Positions 21,560-34,131 of a DNA stretch of 64,000 bases are shown here, piece by piece. The stretch covers positions 19,936,922 through 20,000,921 of the forward strand of contig NC_092678.1 of NCBI RefSeq assembly GCF_964355755.1, given 5' to 3'. Position 1 is the first letter of the stretch. Every line of letters starts with the position of its first letter. A program made the position numbers and the translations under genes. The notes below the pieces were generated by a model. The model did not search any database and was not told the DNA's origin. It saw only the letters and a program-made list of their open reading frames with translations. Source of the DNA: Antedon mediterranea (lineage: Eukaryota > Echinodermata > Crinoidea > Comatulida > Antedonidae).

Positions 21560-22280
21560 CATAAAATAGTTAAACAGCGCCATCTATTTTTAACGGTCGA
21601 TAAACTTTTTAACAGCAGTTAGGCCCAACATTCGGTTCACGATGTGAGGACATAGTTACCATTTCTGGCATTATTATTATTATTATTTTATTTTTCTTTT
21701 ATTAGGTGATATTTTATAATAAAAAGATCACTTATTGTTATTGTATGAAAATATTATTATTGTTTTACTTTATTTTTAGTCGCGTTCAACGGTCGGTCGG
21801 TTGGTCGGTAAATACTAACTTGAGCACACGACTGCAACCATGTATATGGACTTGTTTCTTATTTTTACTATTTCAAAGACTTATTTTTTCACCAAAACAC
21901 TTGGCGTTTGTCCATCCATAGTCGTCAGTTCTTGCACTTTTTTTAAATACCTTTTTGACAAAATTCTCCGGCCCAATTTCCACATTTAAATTAGTTTATT
22001 TTTGCACAGTGACAACATCGTCGCAGATCCGTTTTTAATAGTGGGTGAAGGGACGTATAAAATGAAATACTTTGCGAGCGAACCAAGGGCCCGGGGTCGG
22101 GGACCAGGGGGATGGGGGAAAGCCCACTGAAAGCTCGGCTCTTTGAGTAATTTATAGATCGTTTCAATCGATTTCTGAACACATAAAAATTCCACCCAGA
22201 AGAATACAATTAGGTTACGCATTTTTAAAGCACTGGTCCTGATGCCCCACTGGGTATATATTCACACAAAATATATAATC

Positions 22281-22641
22281 TGTATTTGTATGTAGATACT
22301 GTATTTGTATGTAGATACTGTATTTGTATGTAGATACTGTATTTGTATGTAGATACTGTATTTGTATGTAGATACTGTATTTGTATGTAGATACTGTATT
22401 TGTATGTAGATACTGTATTTGTATGTAGATACTGTATTTGTATGTAGATACTGTATTTCTATGTAGATACTGTATTTGTATGTAGATACTGTATTTGTAT
22501 GTAGATACTGTATTTGTATGTAGATACTGTATTTGTATGTAGATACTGTATTTGTATGTAGATACTGTATTTGTATGTAGATACTGTATTTGTATGTAGA
22601 TACTGTATTTGTATGTAGATACTGTATTTGTATGTAGATAC
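22281..22641. repeat. 19-bp minisatellite, 19 copies
   Basis: Same unit as after G1, the longest array in the window. One copy carries a G-to-C change (tgtatttctatgtagatac). Confidence 0.95.
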
Positions 22642-23302
22642 TGTATTTTCAGAAATTACATACGATATGTCGATATAAGAAGTCTTACTTTCTATTTCAT
22701 TTCAATAATTTAATGATTTTGCCTTTCAAAAGTGAGGGGGACAATCACTCACTAATCAAATTATCTACAACTCCGTGGATGCGTAAGATCGTATCTGTAA
22801 ATTTGGGGATTTACTATTAGAACTTTTAATTGATGTCCCCTTGTCTGTTGTTAGTAACATACCTTTTACGAGCTTTTATAGAATATTCTTCTTATGGCAT
22901 GAGAAAATTTCCCGAATGATCTTAATCGAAACGGTACTGAGTTTGGTCTTCTAGCGTCCCAGCCGCTCCCCCAAAAGTCATCCATTCAGAAGCACTGATG
23001 AACACAGTTTATCCGTGGTGGCTATGAGTGGTCCGGTCACGTCCCGGGACATGACTAATTATAATCACTATAATATCACTATAATTATAATCGCTTCGCT
23101 CGCGTACCATCTAGATCGTGCCCATAGATGGTTCTCGAATACATAGTAATTTCAGCGTTAAAAAATTGGCGACTTCAAATGTACATGCAAGACAATTAAA
23201 TCGGTGATTTATGTACTCAACTAAAATTAGCATCCTGGGAATTACTTCCGAAAGAGAAACTTGTCACAAAATAAGACCAATTGTTTTGAAACAAACTAAA
23301 TG

Positions 23303-23562
23303 TGTGTTTTGTATGCAACATGAGAGTTGAGGGATGGGGAAGAGGATGGGTGCAAAGACGAACAATTTGTGTTTTGTATGCAACATGAGGGTTGAGGGAT
23401 GGGGAAGAGGATGGGTGCAAAGACGAACAATTTGTGTTTTGTATGCAACATGAGGGTTGAGGGATGGGGAAGAGGATGGGTGCAAAGACGAACAATTTGT
23501 GTTTTGTATGCAACATGAGGGTTTAGGGATGGGGAAGAGGATGGGTGCAAAGACGAACAATT
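23303..23562. repeat. 65-bp minisatellite inside Helitron-like element, 4 copies
   Basis: Four head-to-tail 65-bp units beginning tgtgttttgtatgcaacatg. Because 65 is not a multiple of three, the reverse strand stays open in three frames and gives spurious repetitive reading frames (CIQNTN... types). These are not genes. Confidence 0.9.
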
Positions 23563-23639
23563 TTTAAATTTTTTTTTTTATCCATTTAGTAACGAAATAT
23601 CAATTGTTTTCATGTTTTACAAATAATATACCACTAAAC

Positions 23640-23663
23640 CATGGAGGTATTTATACCTCCATG
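23640..23663. mobile_element. 24-bp palindrome with 7-bp target duplication
   Basis: CATGGAGGTAT / ATACCTCCATG arms around TT, flanked by direct repeats ACTAAAC (23633-23639 and 23664-23670). The copy of the host element inside G5 lacks it, consistent with a later insertion into the element. Class unknown. Confidence 0.5.
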
Positions 23664-25354
23664 ACTAAACACAGTAAAACATTGCTATTTTTAAATATTA
23701 AGTATTAAATATAAGTATTAAAATACTTTGTTAAAACTGTCACCGTATAGTCGATTGAAATAGTACAGTACATGTAACGATACATCACTTATACGACGTT
23801 TATATTTTTTTTGTACAGTAATTAGATTATTAATTAATATTAACGTTCAGAAGGAACTGTCAGTAATAAAGTAAACATCTCTATTCGGGGAAAATCGTAA
23901 GTTCGCTTTAATCGTCAATAAATAATTATCTAACTTAACTTAATTAGTAGGTCTAATGGTTTTGAATTGTTTCTTAGATTAGAGCCAATTCATATTTAAG
24001 TTGGTTTCTAACCACCAAAGTTGTTCTGCGTTTAGGGCATGTGATCCTTCATACCGTACCACAGGCCTATCCCCTAATGGCTTTACAATGTTACTTATGC
24101 CAGTGAGTGGGAGGGTGGTGGTGTGGGTGGTGGTGGTTTAACTGCAATAATAAAGATGATTGTACATAATAGATGGCGACTGGAAAGGCTAGCTCATTAT
24201 CCGTTAAAAAAAATACCTATATCCAACCTCTGCAGCACAGATTGGATAAAATGGATCGAATTTCTGTTATGGCTGTACAGTACTTGTCTTTACGACGCCT
24301 GAGGGAATAGACACTTGTGGAACAGAGATTGGAATGTTCCATTTATCGCAAAACAGTTGTATAAATGTATATTAAATCTATCAAAGTAGTATTTTTTAAA
24401 AAAAATCGGTCTGTCTTCAACATTATGATGCTGTACTCGAGCTGTTCAACCAGTTTTCAGCTATTAAAAACCATTATCGTATTAGGGGATAGGAAAATGC
24501 GAAGCATCCTCGTATTATTGTGTGCGGGTATTTTTCAAGATGGACATCCATTAGACAGTGTATACCACGATCGAAAAACACCCCCTATTTGGGGCAAATC
24601 GTTGAACTTAAATTCGTTTTAATCGTCAATAACTAATTATCAAACTCAATTTAATTAGTAAACTGGGTTACATCAGGCGGTTAAAATCAGTACCGAAAGT
24701 ACGAACCAACTTTATATACCATCGAGTAAACATTCTAGAAATAACGCGCGATTTACCGAATTTTGCCCTTACGTAAATTTATATATAGATGCCCGGGAGC
24801 ACTCTATAGAATTGCAATGAATTGTGTGTTTGTATTAACTTAATGCTGTACTGTATTCTTTATTCTTACAACCAACAGTGCACGGGTTCATAATACAAAT
24901 ACATATTTAAAAACACAACGATAACATGTTTATAATAATACCGTTCAAAAAACATTTAAATTGCGAACCGCAACAGTTAAAAATACCTAAACAATTATTA
25001 GATTTATAATTATGAATCTTGAAACGAAGATTATGAACACAGACATTAAATTAAATTAGATTAAGACATTTAAACAGAAAAAAAAAAATAAAAAAAATAA
25101 AGTCCTGTTTTGCTTTTCTTTTAAATGGGGGAAACGATATATACTATATAACTATAGATTTAATAATTCAATAACTTTGTAGACGATTTCAATAAATCGT
25201 ATAAATTAATAATATAACACAAATAGGCCATGTTTCATTTTATACCTACACTTTCTTAAAATAATTTTTTTGTTTGTAAACATTAATGTTTAAAAAACAA
25301 ATATTCTTTGTGCCGCACTTGGGGTATGCGTATGACATGTCGGTGCGCTTTGCA

Positions 25355-25362
25355 TGACGTCA
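25355..25362 (+). promoter_or_regulatory. CRE upstream of G3
   Basis: TGACGTCA, 11 bp before the ATG at 25373, in the same conserved block as before G2. Confidence 0.45.
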
Positions 25363-25372
25363 CACAATCACC

Positions 25373-25592
25373 ATGGATAGAAATGTAAACGTACGCACGA
25401 AACAAAACCTCAAATGGCAACTAGCGACAGCTTGTGCCGGATGGCTGGTGAATAGCCCGATAAATATCGGTCGTTTTTCCAGTCTTTACAACCGTTTTCG
25501 GAAGTATTTTAATAAATTAATTGATATGCCTATTTCTCTTTGTTGTGGAATTAAACTCCGCCTTCCCAAATGTTTACGTAGAACAAGAATAG
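25373..25592 (+). CDS. G3 exon E1: basic N-terminal exon
   Basis: Same protein as G2 E1. The intron after it lacks the catta repeat of the others (gtaagttgattacgttacaac), a small indel outside the coding part. Confidence 0.65.
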
Positions 25593-28500
25593 GTAAGTTG
25601 ATTACGTTACAACATAGGCCTAGTCTGATTCTAACTTTAGGCAAGTTATCCTATATAGGCACCATGCCTAATTTAGATTATAATTACAATGATCTGCGCA
25701 CTTAATTAGTAACTGGTGTTGTTTTCTTTAAATTTTTGGTAGGCCTATGTACACTTTAAAAAGATAAGGTTAAAATTTTTAAAACTATGGGAAAATGGCA
25801 TAATTATTGTTACAATAATGTTTGTTTATGTAACCGTAGTTACTGAACTTGTAGTGGTGCGTATAAAATGGTCGCGTAAAAGAGCATCAGCGCGGTCTTA
25901 GTTGACCTCTCACGTCACGCGTACGAGATCACAAAAAGCGGTGTGACGTATGTAAAACAATGAATTGCTCTGGGGGGCGTGGCCTGTATTATAATCACAA
26001 TGCTATTGGTGTAAAGTTAGGCGCTTATTTACGTCATAAAATGAAAAAAAAATCGTGATACGTCGCGAGAGTGTGTGGGGTGGGTGTGTTTGTCGAGAGT
26101 CGGTGGTTGATCGGGGTCGGATTCGTGGACGTGGTAGTTTGTACTAGGCCTAGCTTAGGCCTAGGCTAGCTATAGGCCTAGGCCTAGTAGTAGTAAGCAG
26201 TAGTAGTAAGCAGTAGGCCTACTGGCCAAAACCTCAAAACATGCCTAGCTAGGCCTAGGTAGCGGTACTAGCCTACTACAGTAGTACTACTAGTATAGGG
26301 TAGGCCTAGCTAGGCCTATAGGCCTAGCCTATAGAGGGCCTCTAGAGGCTAGCCTCAGCTCAGGCCTAGCTAGTAGTAGTAGGTCTAGACTCTCTAGGCC
26401 TAATGCTAGTCATCTAGGCCCTAGCTAGGCTAGCGTCTAGCCAGCTACACTAGCTTAGCCTCTCTATAGGTTTAGCCTAGGCTAGTAGGGTAGGTAGGCC
26501 TATAGGCCTAGTTAGTATATAGGCAGCCTAGCCCTAGAGGCCTACTACTAGGCTAGCCTACTAGGCCTTAGCCTAGTACTAGCTAGTAGAAGGCTAGCCT
26601 CTAGCTAGGGCTAGGCCTACTATTATAGGCTAGACTAGCCTAGTATTAACTATTAGTTTAATAGTTTAGTATTACGAGGCCTCTCACTAGGCGATCCTAT
26701 ACTAAGCTACCCAAGAGTATAAGAGCCTACCTAGCTAGGAGGCCTGGCTAGTATTTTAGGCTGTGCCCTATCTAGCCTATTTGATATCCCTTCCCAACCA
26801 ACACTCTATCTTCACACATTGCAAGGCCGTAGCGAGAGGTTAAAATCAGACGAAGCAATATGCTTTTAATATAATTATATTATATAAAATATGAACTCAG
26901 CTTCTTAGTGGGCTGGGTTGTGAAATTTTCAGAGATAATTCGAGCGCCTCTTCTTCCTCATGCTAACTACGGCCCTGCATTGTTCATATTGGTATCTTTT
27001 TTTGTAGTTGTAGCAGTCTTACCAGCAGGACCCCCAGCCCCAGTAGTAGCAGCAGCAACAGGAGATGAAGAAGATGAATCCTATAGACCAATAGATGGAA
27101 GTTCAAACAATCAATCATCATCTTCACCTGCTGCAGGTAGGCCAGCCTTGCATAATAGCCTATCATTTATTATTTTCCTTAGGACACCACAGATTTGTAT
27201 ACAGTATATAGGGTATGCTGTTTACTTTAGAATTAAAGATTAATTTGAAAAACTTTTATCACAGTCAACTCACTCACTCCTGGCCTGAATGACTTATTAC
27301 AACTAACAAGCGCAAAACATCTGCGATTGACACTAAAACTAGACACGTCCACCTGCCAGACATCGCAACTTGCAGTCAAGAGCACCAATGACGAAGATGT
27401 GCAACTCAAAAAGCGTGCAGCTACATTTGTACAAGATGTCCTAGCCACTGCAGTTGCAAAATGCCAAGCCATAGAACAAGACGATAACAACACTGACCGT
27501 AAGAACATACACTACCTTTATGCCTAAGCCAATTGATAGGCCTACCACTAGCATAAATAGATATCGAAATAATTTTCTTGTTTTGTTTTTAGATAAAGAA
27601 TTTGATGATGAATAATTGTTATTTGAATTTTTTTTAAATAAAGTCTTTTTTTTATCTTAATCATAAAAGAATTGTATAATAATTGATTATAATTTTTGAC
27701 ATATCAAAATAATTGTAATAATATCTCTATAGACAAGGCACCTGAAGCACAGCAGCCAGCTGAAACCTCCACCTCTGATGAGGATGTCGAGCTTGACAAT
27801 CTGGCAACAAGTCTTGTGGAAGAAACTTTGTCAATAGTAATGGCAGAACACCTGGCCACTGTTCATGACAATGAAGCACATCATCCAACTGCAGGTAGGC
27901 CAGCCTTGCATAATAGCTTATCATTTAATATTTTCTTTAGGACATCCCACATGATTTGTTTTAGTGTATATTAGTATGCTGTTGGAATATATTACTTTAG
28001 AATTAAAGTTTAATTTGAAAAAACTTTTATCACAGGTAACTCACTCACTCTTGGCCTGAATGATTCATTACAACTAACAAGCGCAAAACATCTGCGATCG
28101 ACACAAAAACTAGACACGTCCACCTGCCAGACATCGCAACTTGCAGTCAAGAGCATCAACGACGAAGATATGGAAATCAAACAGCGTGCAGCTACCTTTG
28201 TGCAAGATGTCCTAGCCACTGCAGTTGCAAAATGCCAAGCCATAGAACAAGACGAGAACAACACTGACCGTAAGAACATACACTACCATTATGCCTAAGC
28301 CAATTAAAAGGCCTACCACTAGCATAAATAGATATCGAAAAGTAGTTTAAGCCATCAAAGTTGGAGCATGTGTACCTAAAGCCAACCTCTCCCCAACACC
28401 CACCACAGTCCACCTCGTTAAATAAACCAATCTCGCATCTTTTTTTTTATAATTGGTTAAATTCTTGTTCACATTTATATTTAGATTTGTTCTCAGAATT

Positions 28501-31500
28501 GAAGGACAAAATATATAGCTCATGTTTTTCTTTTTTCTTTTCGTCTCTTAATTTAATTTTCTTGTTTTGTTTTTAGATAAAGAATTTGATGATGAAGAAC
28601 GGTTATTTAAATTTTTTTTTAAATAAAGTCATTTTTTTTTTATCTTAATCATAAAAGAATTGTATAATAATTGATTATAAGTTTAGACATATCAAAATAA
28701 TTGTAATAATATCTCTATAGACAAGGCAACTGAAGCACAGCAGCCAGCTGAAACCTCCACCTCTGATGAGGATGTCGAGCTTGACAATCTGGCAACAAGT
28801 CTTGTGGAAGAAACTTTGTCAATAGTAATGGCAGAACACCTGGCCACTGTTCATAACAATGAAGCACATCATCCAACTGCAGGTAGGCCAGCCTTGCATA
28901 ATAGCTTATCATCTAATTTTTTCTTTAGGACATCCCACATGATTTGTTTTAGTGTATATTAGTATGCTGTTGGAATATATTACTTTATAATTAAAGTTTA
29001 ATTTGAAAAAAACTTTTATCACAGTCAATTCACTCACTCCTGGCCTGAATGACTCATTACAACTAACAAGCGCAAAACATCTGCGATCGACACAAAAACT
29101 AGACACGTCCACCTGCCAGATATCGCAACATGCAGTGAAGAGCATCAATGACGAAGATATGCAAGTCAAACAGCGTGCAGCTACCTTTGTGCAAGATGTC
29201 CTAGCCACTGCAGTTGCAAAATGCCAAGCCATAGAACAAGACGAGAACAACACTGACCGTAAGAACATACACTACCATCATGCCTAAGCCAATTGAAAGG
29301 CCTACCACTAGCATAAATAGATATCGAAAAGTAGTTCAAGCCATCAAAGGTGGAGCATGTGTACCTATGCCAACCTCTCCCCAACACCCACCCCAGTCCG
29401 CCTCGTTAAATAAACCAATCTCTCATCTTTTTTTTTATAATTGGTTAAATTCTTGTTCACATTTATATTTGGATTTGTTCTCAGAATTGAAGGACAAAAT
29501 ATATAGCTCATGTTTTTCTGTTTCCTTTTCATCTCTTAATTGAATTTTCTTGTTTTATTTTTAGATAAAGAATTTGATTATGAATAACGGTTATTTAAAT
29601 TTTTTTTAAATAAAGTCATTTTTTTTTATCTTAATCATAAAAGAATTGTATAATAATTGATTATAATTTTTGACATATCAAAATAATTGTAATAATATCT
29701 CTATAGACAAGGCAACTGAAGCACAGCAGCCAGCTGAAACCTCCACCTCTGATGAGGATGTCGAGCTTGACAATCTGGCAACAAGTCTTGTGGAAGAAAC
29801 TTTGTCAATAGTAATGGCAGAACAACTGACCATTGTTCATAACAATAAAGCACATCACCCAACTGCAGGTAGGCCAGCCTTGCATAATAGCTTATCATTA
29901 GGACATCCCACATGATTTGTTTTAGTGTATATTAGTATGCTGTTGGAATATATTACTTTAGAATTAAAGTTTAATTTGAAAAAACTTTTATCACAGGCAA
30001 CTCACTCACTCTTGGCCTTAATGGCTCATTACAATTAACAAGCGCAAAACATCTGCGATCGACACAAAAACTAGACACGTCCACCTGTGAGACATCACAA
30101 TTTGCAGTCAAGAGCAACAATAATGAGGATGTACAACTCAAACAGCGTGTAGCTACATTTATACAAGATGTCCTAGCCACTGCAGTTGCAAAATGTCAAG
30201 CCATAGAGCAAGACGAGAACAACACTGACCGTAAGAACATACACTACCTTTATGCCTAAGCCAATTGATAGGCGGCCTAACCAACCGATTTCCTAAACTG
30301 TTATATTTATTAACAATTAGAAATCTATATTATAACATATCAATAACCCAATTTGTTTTTGCTCTCCCCCTAGACCTCACAACCTATACTTGTACAGATC
30401 GATGGTCAGAATATGGAGACACTTTCTTCAGATTGAAAGGAAATACTATGGCAGGTGGCCACTTTGTAAGTAACTCATAGACCCTGCCCCACAAAAACAT
30501 GTACACAGGCAGTGGCATGTGCCTCTTTCAATGTACGCAGTTTAATGAATGTCAAAAAAGAGGAAAACAAATTCTGCTTCCCAAAAATAATTTTTTCCCA
30601 ACAAAAGCAAAAACCAGAAAAAGAAAATTTAAGCAAAATAAAGACGATCTAGGCTACCAAACAACAGGGCACTGACCTTCACTACATAAAACGTTATTAT
30701 GCGGATGCTATACGATTATGCCCAACCCCACATTAGGCGACTGGTAGTACCAAAACGGTACCATCCATAGTCCATATGTTTTTTTTGTTTTTTTTACTAT
30801 GTTTGAATTTTTTATAGGCATCAGATTGCAAAAGCATCCAGGAACAGAATGACGAAATGGATGAAGCATTTTATAAGTATGGAGTGGAAAGTGATTATGA
30901 CTGGATAGACATGGGACCTTCAGACCCAAGCGATGAAGAACCAGATGCCTGGGTGAGGCAGAGAGCTATCGCCCAGAGATTAGCAGCCAAGGCTGCAAGG
31001 AGATCTTTGAATATTAACACTGGTAAGCCAACTGAAGCCTCCATCTGTGATGATGATGAGGAGCTGAACAATCGTCCAACTGCAGGTAGGTTAGCCTTGT
31101 ATAATAGCTTATCATTTAATATTTTCTTTAGGACATCCCACATGATTTGTTTTAGTGTATATTAGTATGCTGTTGGAATATATTACTTTATAATTAAAGT
31201 TTAATTTGAAAAAAACTTTTATCACAGTCAACTCACTCACTCCTGGCCTGAATGACTCATTACAACTAACAAGCGCAAAACATCTGCGATCGACACTAAA
31301 ACTAGACACGTCCACCTGCCAGACATCACAACTTGCAGTCATGAGCACCATTGATGAAGATGTGCATCTCAAACAGCAAGCAGCTACCTTTGTACAAGAT
31401 GTCCTATCAACTGCAGTTGCAAAATGTCAAGACGAGAACAACACTGACCGTAAGAACATACACTATCATCAATTGATAACATACAGTATTTATTTGTAGA

Positions 31501-33120
31501 TATCTAAAAGAAGTTTTAAGCTGTCAAAAAGGAGTGTGTGTACCTGTAGCCAATCTCTCTCCCAACACCCACCCAGTTAAATAGATCAATCAATCTTTCA
31601 TCTTTTGTTTTTTTAAACAGATTCTTGTTTACATTTGTTCATTCTCATTTTTAAAGGAGACAGTATATTAAGCTCATCTTTTTCTGTTTTCTTTTCATCT
31701 CTTAATTTCCTTTTCATGCTTTGTTTTTCGACGAAAAATTTTATGATGAATAAAGAACATTTGAATAAAAAAAGATAAATATTCATGATTTGTTGTTATA
31801 ATTGTCATTATTATTGTATAATCTTTAGAATATTAATTAATTGTAATAATTATCAAACAAATTTCTCTATAGACAAGGCAACTGAAGCCCAGCAGAATAC
31901 TGCAGCACAGCAGACTACTGCAGAAAAACAAACAGCTGCAGCCTCCATCTCTGAGGAGGATGAGGAGCTCGACAAGCTTTCAAATTCTGTTGTTCAAGAT
32001 GTTTTGTCGAAGGTCGCAGAAAATCTTGCCACCGCCAACCTGCTAACTGAAGAACAGCAGCCACCTGAATCAGCCTACACGGATACAGTAGAGAAAGATC
32101 AGAGGAAAGGTACAATATGACTTTTCATTCATATGAATTTTCATTTAAGCCTTAACCAATTATTTCCATACTGTTATTTTTTTTAACAATTTGAAATCTA
32201 TATTATAACATATCAGTAACTGAATTTGCTTTTACCCTGCCCTAGATCTCACAACCGATACTTGCACAGAATACGGAGACCCTTTCTTCGGAATCAAAGG
32301 AGATACTGCTATGGCAGGTGGACAATTTGTAAGTAACTCATAGACCTCACAAAAACAGGTACACAACAAGCAGTGGCATGAGCCTATTTCAATGTACTTA
32401 ATTTACTGAATGTGAAAAGAGTGAAAAAATAATTCGGCTTCCCAAAAATAATTTAAAAATAAAGAAGATCTAGGCTATCAAACAACAGGACAATGACCAT
32501 CCTTGTACATAAAACGTTTTGTGCGGATGCGATATGATTATGCCCCACCCCACAACATTTCATTAGAGTCTATGTGACTGGTAGTACCAAAACGGTACCA
32601 TCCATAATCCGTATTATTTTTTTTAAGTTTTTACTATGTTTGAATTTTTTATAGGCATCAGATTGCAAAAGCATCCAGGAACAGAATGACGAAATGGATG
32701 AAGCATTTTATAAGTATGGAATGGAAAGTGACTATGACTGGATAGACATGGGACCTTCAGACCCAAGCGACGAAGAACCAGATGCCTGGGTGAGGCAGAG
32801 AGCTATCGCCCAAAGATTAGCAGCTAAGGCTGCTATGAAATCATCGAATATTAACCCTGGTAAGTTTATTTTTATTTTTAAAAGCTGATTTGTTTGTCTA
32901 CGCTTTACAAATTCTTCCCTATTAGTAGGGCCTCATGAGTACTAAAAATATTCATTCATTTTAATGTTTAGACCAACACGAGCTACAAGACGTCGACAAT
33001 GATGAGGAAACAAATTGCCGACCAATAGTAGTTGACATGACATCCCTGGCTGACATGACAGCAGATGATGATCCAAACTTAACCTATCATGATGCTACGA
33101 TAGACCAATACAATTACTGA
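25373..33120 (+). CDS. G3: short member of the array, complete
   Basis: Exons: E1 25373-25592; E2 26909-27136; beta 27265-27498, 28036-28269, 29025-29258, 29997-30230; alpha 27733-27894, 28721-28882, 29707-29868; epsilon1 30374-30465; F1 30818-31022 (or to 31085); beta7 31228-31449; gamma 31873-32109; epsilon2 32246-32328; F2 32655-32859; H 32972-33120. The spliced frame is 3,063 nt, about 1,020 residues. It has two alpha-beta periods fewer than G1, G2 and G4, which is the size change expected from unequal exchange within the 990-bp repeat. No disabling change was found in the main exons. Function unknown. Confidence 0.8.
26142..26780. repeat. CTAG/AGGCCT-rich low-complexity region, intron 1 of G3
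   Basis: Contains extra aggcctatagg words relative to other copies; about 640 bp. Preceded at about 25,860-26,045 by the possible internal promoter cluster. Confidence 0.8.
26909..27136 (+). CDS. G3 exon E2: membrane anchor exon
   Basis: 228 bp, intact membrane segment; AGTTCAAAC in place of AGTTCGAAC (silent). Confidence 0.75.
27265..30230 (+). repeat. G3 beta/alpha exon array (4 beta, 3 alpha)
   Basis: Beta2 (28036) carries the DMEIKQR variant; beta3 (29025) has SQHAVKSINDEDMQVKQR; the last (29997) is the GLNGS/Ile-Gln variant but with a single Cys (TSTCETS) at the site where G1 and G4 have two. Alpha1 is DKAPEA as in G2. Confidence 0.8.
27593..29587 (+). other. G3 candidate alternative terminal mini-exons (t), three copies
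   Basis: Starts at 27593, 28577 and 29565. The first stops at 27613-27615. The second has lost the usual stop (GAA GAA CGG) and would run nine codons further, to TAA at 28624-28626 within the AATAAA. The third reads EFDYE before TAA at 29585-29587. Confidence 0.45.
30374..31022 (+). CDS. G3 exons epsilon1 (30374-30465) and F1 (30818-31022, alternative end 31085)
   Basis: Intact. The pyrimidine tract before epsilon1 is shorter here (ctccccctag) by 6 nt than in the other genes. The extended F1 tail reads DDDEELNNRPTAG. Confidence 0.75.
31228..32859 (+). CDS. G3 distal block: beta7, gamma, epsilon2, F2
   Basis: Beta7 31228-31449 (222 bp), gamma 31873-32109 (237 bp, the shorter form), epsilon2 32246-32328, F2 32655-32859. 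All intact; gamma has TTAEKQTAAA where others have TTAA. Confidence 0.75.
32972..33120 (+). CDS. G3 last exon H
   Basis: Same acidic exon, TGA at 33118-33120. Confidence 0.75.
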
Positions 33121-33231
33121 ATACTTTAATCATATTTACAATGGACTAATTATAATCATTTCAATATTAATTTTTACGATAAGGATACATTATTTGATAT
33201 GTTTGTTTTATGAATTTTACAGTTGTGCAAT

Positions 33232-33237
33232 AATAAA
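33232..33237 (+). terminator. G3 poly(A) signal AATAAA
   Basis: AATAAA 111 nt after the stop. Confidence 0.55.
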
Positions 33238-34131
33238 TGATAATTTGATATATATTGTAAACTTTGTTTTTAATTTTATTTATTTCTCTTTCGGGCTTTT
33301 GATTTTAATATAGTTAATGAAATCTTTTTACTTTCCTACATTGAAGTACTTTCTATTATAATAATTATAAATAAGAAATTTCACCTAATTAACACATAAA
33401 GTACTACAAATCATTATTGTAAATTCTGTATGATTTTAATTGGTTCTAAATTTATTATATCCTTATTCTCATTCTTAAATAATTTTGATAATTTAATAAA
33501 TACAATTTTTGAATACTAGTATTGTAAATGTTAAAATTATTGAGAGAATTTAAAATATTAATTAATTCAGGCTCCTCTGATTATTGTTAAAAAATAAAAT
33601 TAACACTCTGACAACATAAAATAGTTAAACAGTGCCATCTATTTTTAACGGTCGATAAACTTTTTAACAGCAGTTAGGCCCAACTTTCGGTTCACGATGT
33701 GAGGACATAGTTACCATTTCTGGCATTATTATTATTATTATTTTATTTTTCTTTTATTAGGTGATATTTTATAATAAAAAGATCACTTATTGTTATTGTA
33801 TGAAAATATTATTATTGTTTTACTTTATTTTTAGTCGCGTTCAACGGTCGGTCGGTTGGTCGGTAAATACTAACTTGAGCACACGACTGCAACCATGTAT
33901 ATGGACTTGTTTCTTATTTTTACTATTTCAAAGAATTATTTTTTCACCAAAACACTTGGCGTCGGGAACCAGGGGGATGGGGGAAAGCCCACTGAAAGCT
34001 CGGCTCTTTGAGTAATTTATAGATCGTTTCAATCGATTTCTGAACACATACAAATTCCTCCCAGAAGAATACAATTAGGTTACGCATTTTTAAAGCACTG
34101 GTCCTGATGCCCACACACAAAATATATAATC

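Larger units (their letters stand above)
23068..24789 (-). mobile_element. Helitron-like non-autonomous element, spacer after G2
   Basis: A 1.72-kb insertion between A23067 and T24790 compared with the empty sites in spacers 1 and 4. Read on the - strand it starts TCTATATATAAATTTACG. The far end keeps CGCGAGCGAAGCG and an inner CTAG but lacks the final hairpin arm seen in the intact copy inside G5; the outermost bases are an A/T-rich stretch. No Rep/helicase reading frame is visible, so it is non-autonomous. It also holds a G-rich ggtggtgg tract (24105-24137). Confidence 0.7.
21086..25354. other. Spacer after G2
   Basis: The longest complete spacer. It holds the hAT-like palindrome (21524-21559), the 19-bp minisatellite with 19 copies, and the Helitron-like element (23068-24789) with its own minisatellite and inner palindrome. 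About 580 bp of G3 upstream sequence follows. No supported gene. Confidence 0.6.

Noticed and set aside
23217-23560. Long repetitive reverse-strand reading frames (CIQNTN/SSLHPSSSP types), also at 34901-35244 and 62344-62752
   Set aside because: They are open in three frames because they lie on a 65-bp minisatellite inside a mobile element; no start context or conservation as protein.
24365-24622. Frame MYIKSIKVVFF... inside the Helitron-like element
   Set aside because: It changes frame at the C-terminus between copies and resembles no transposase; likely chance.
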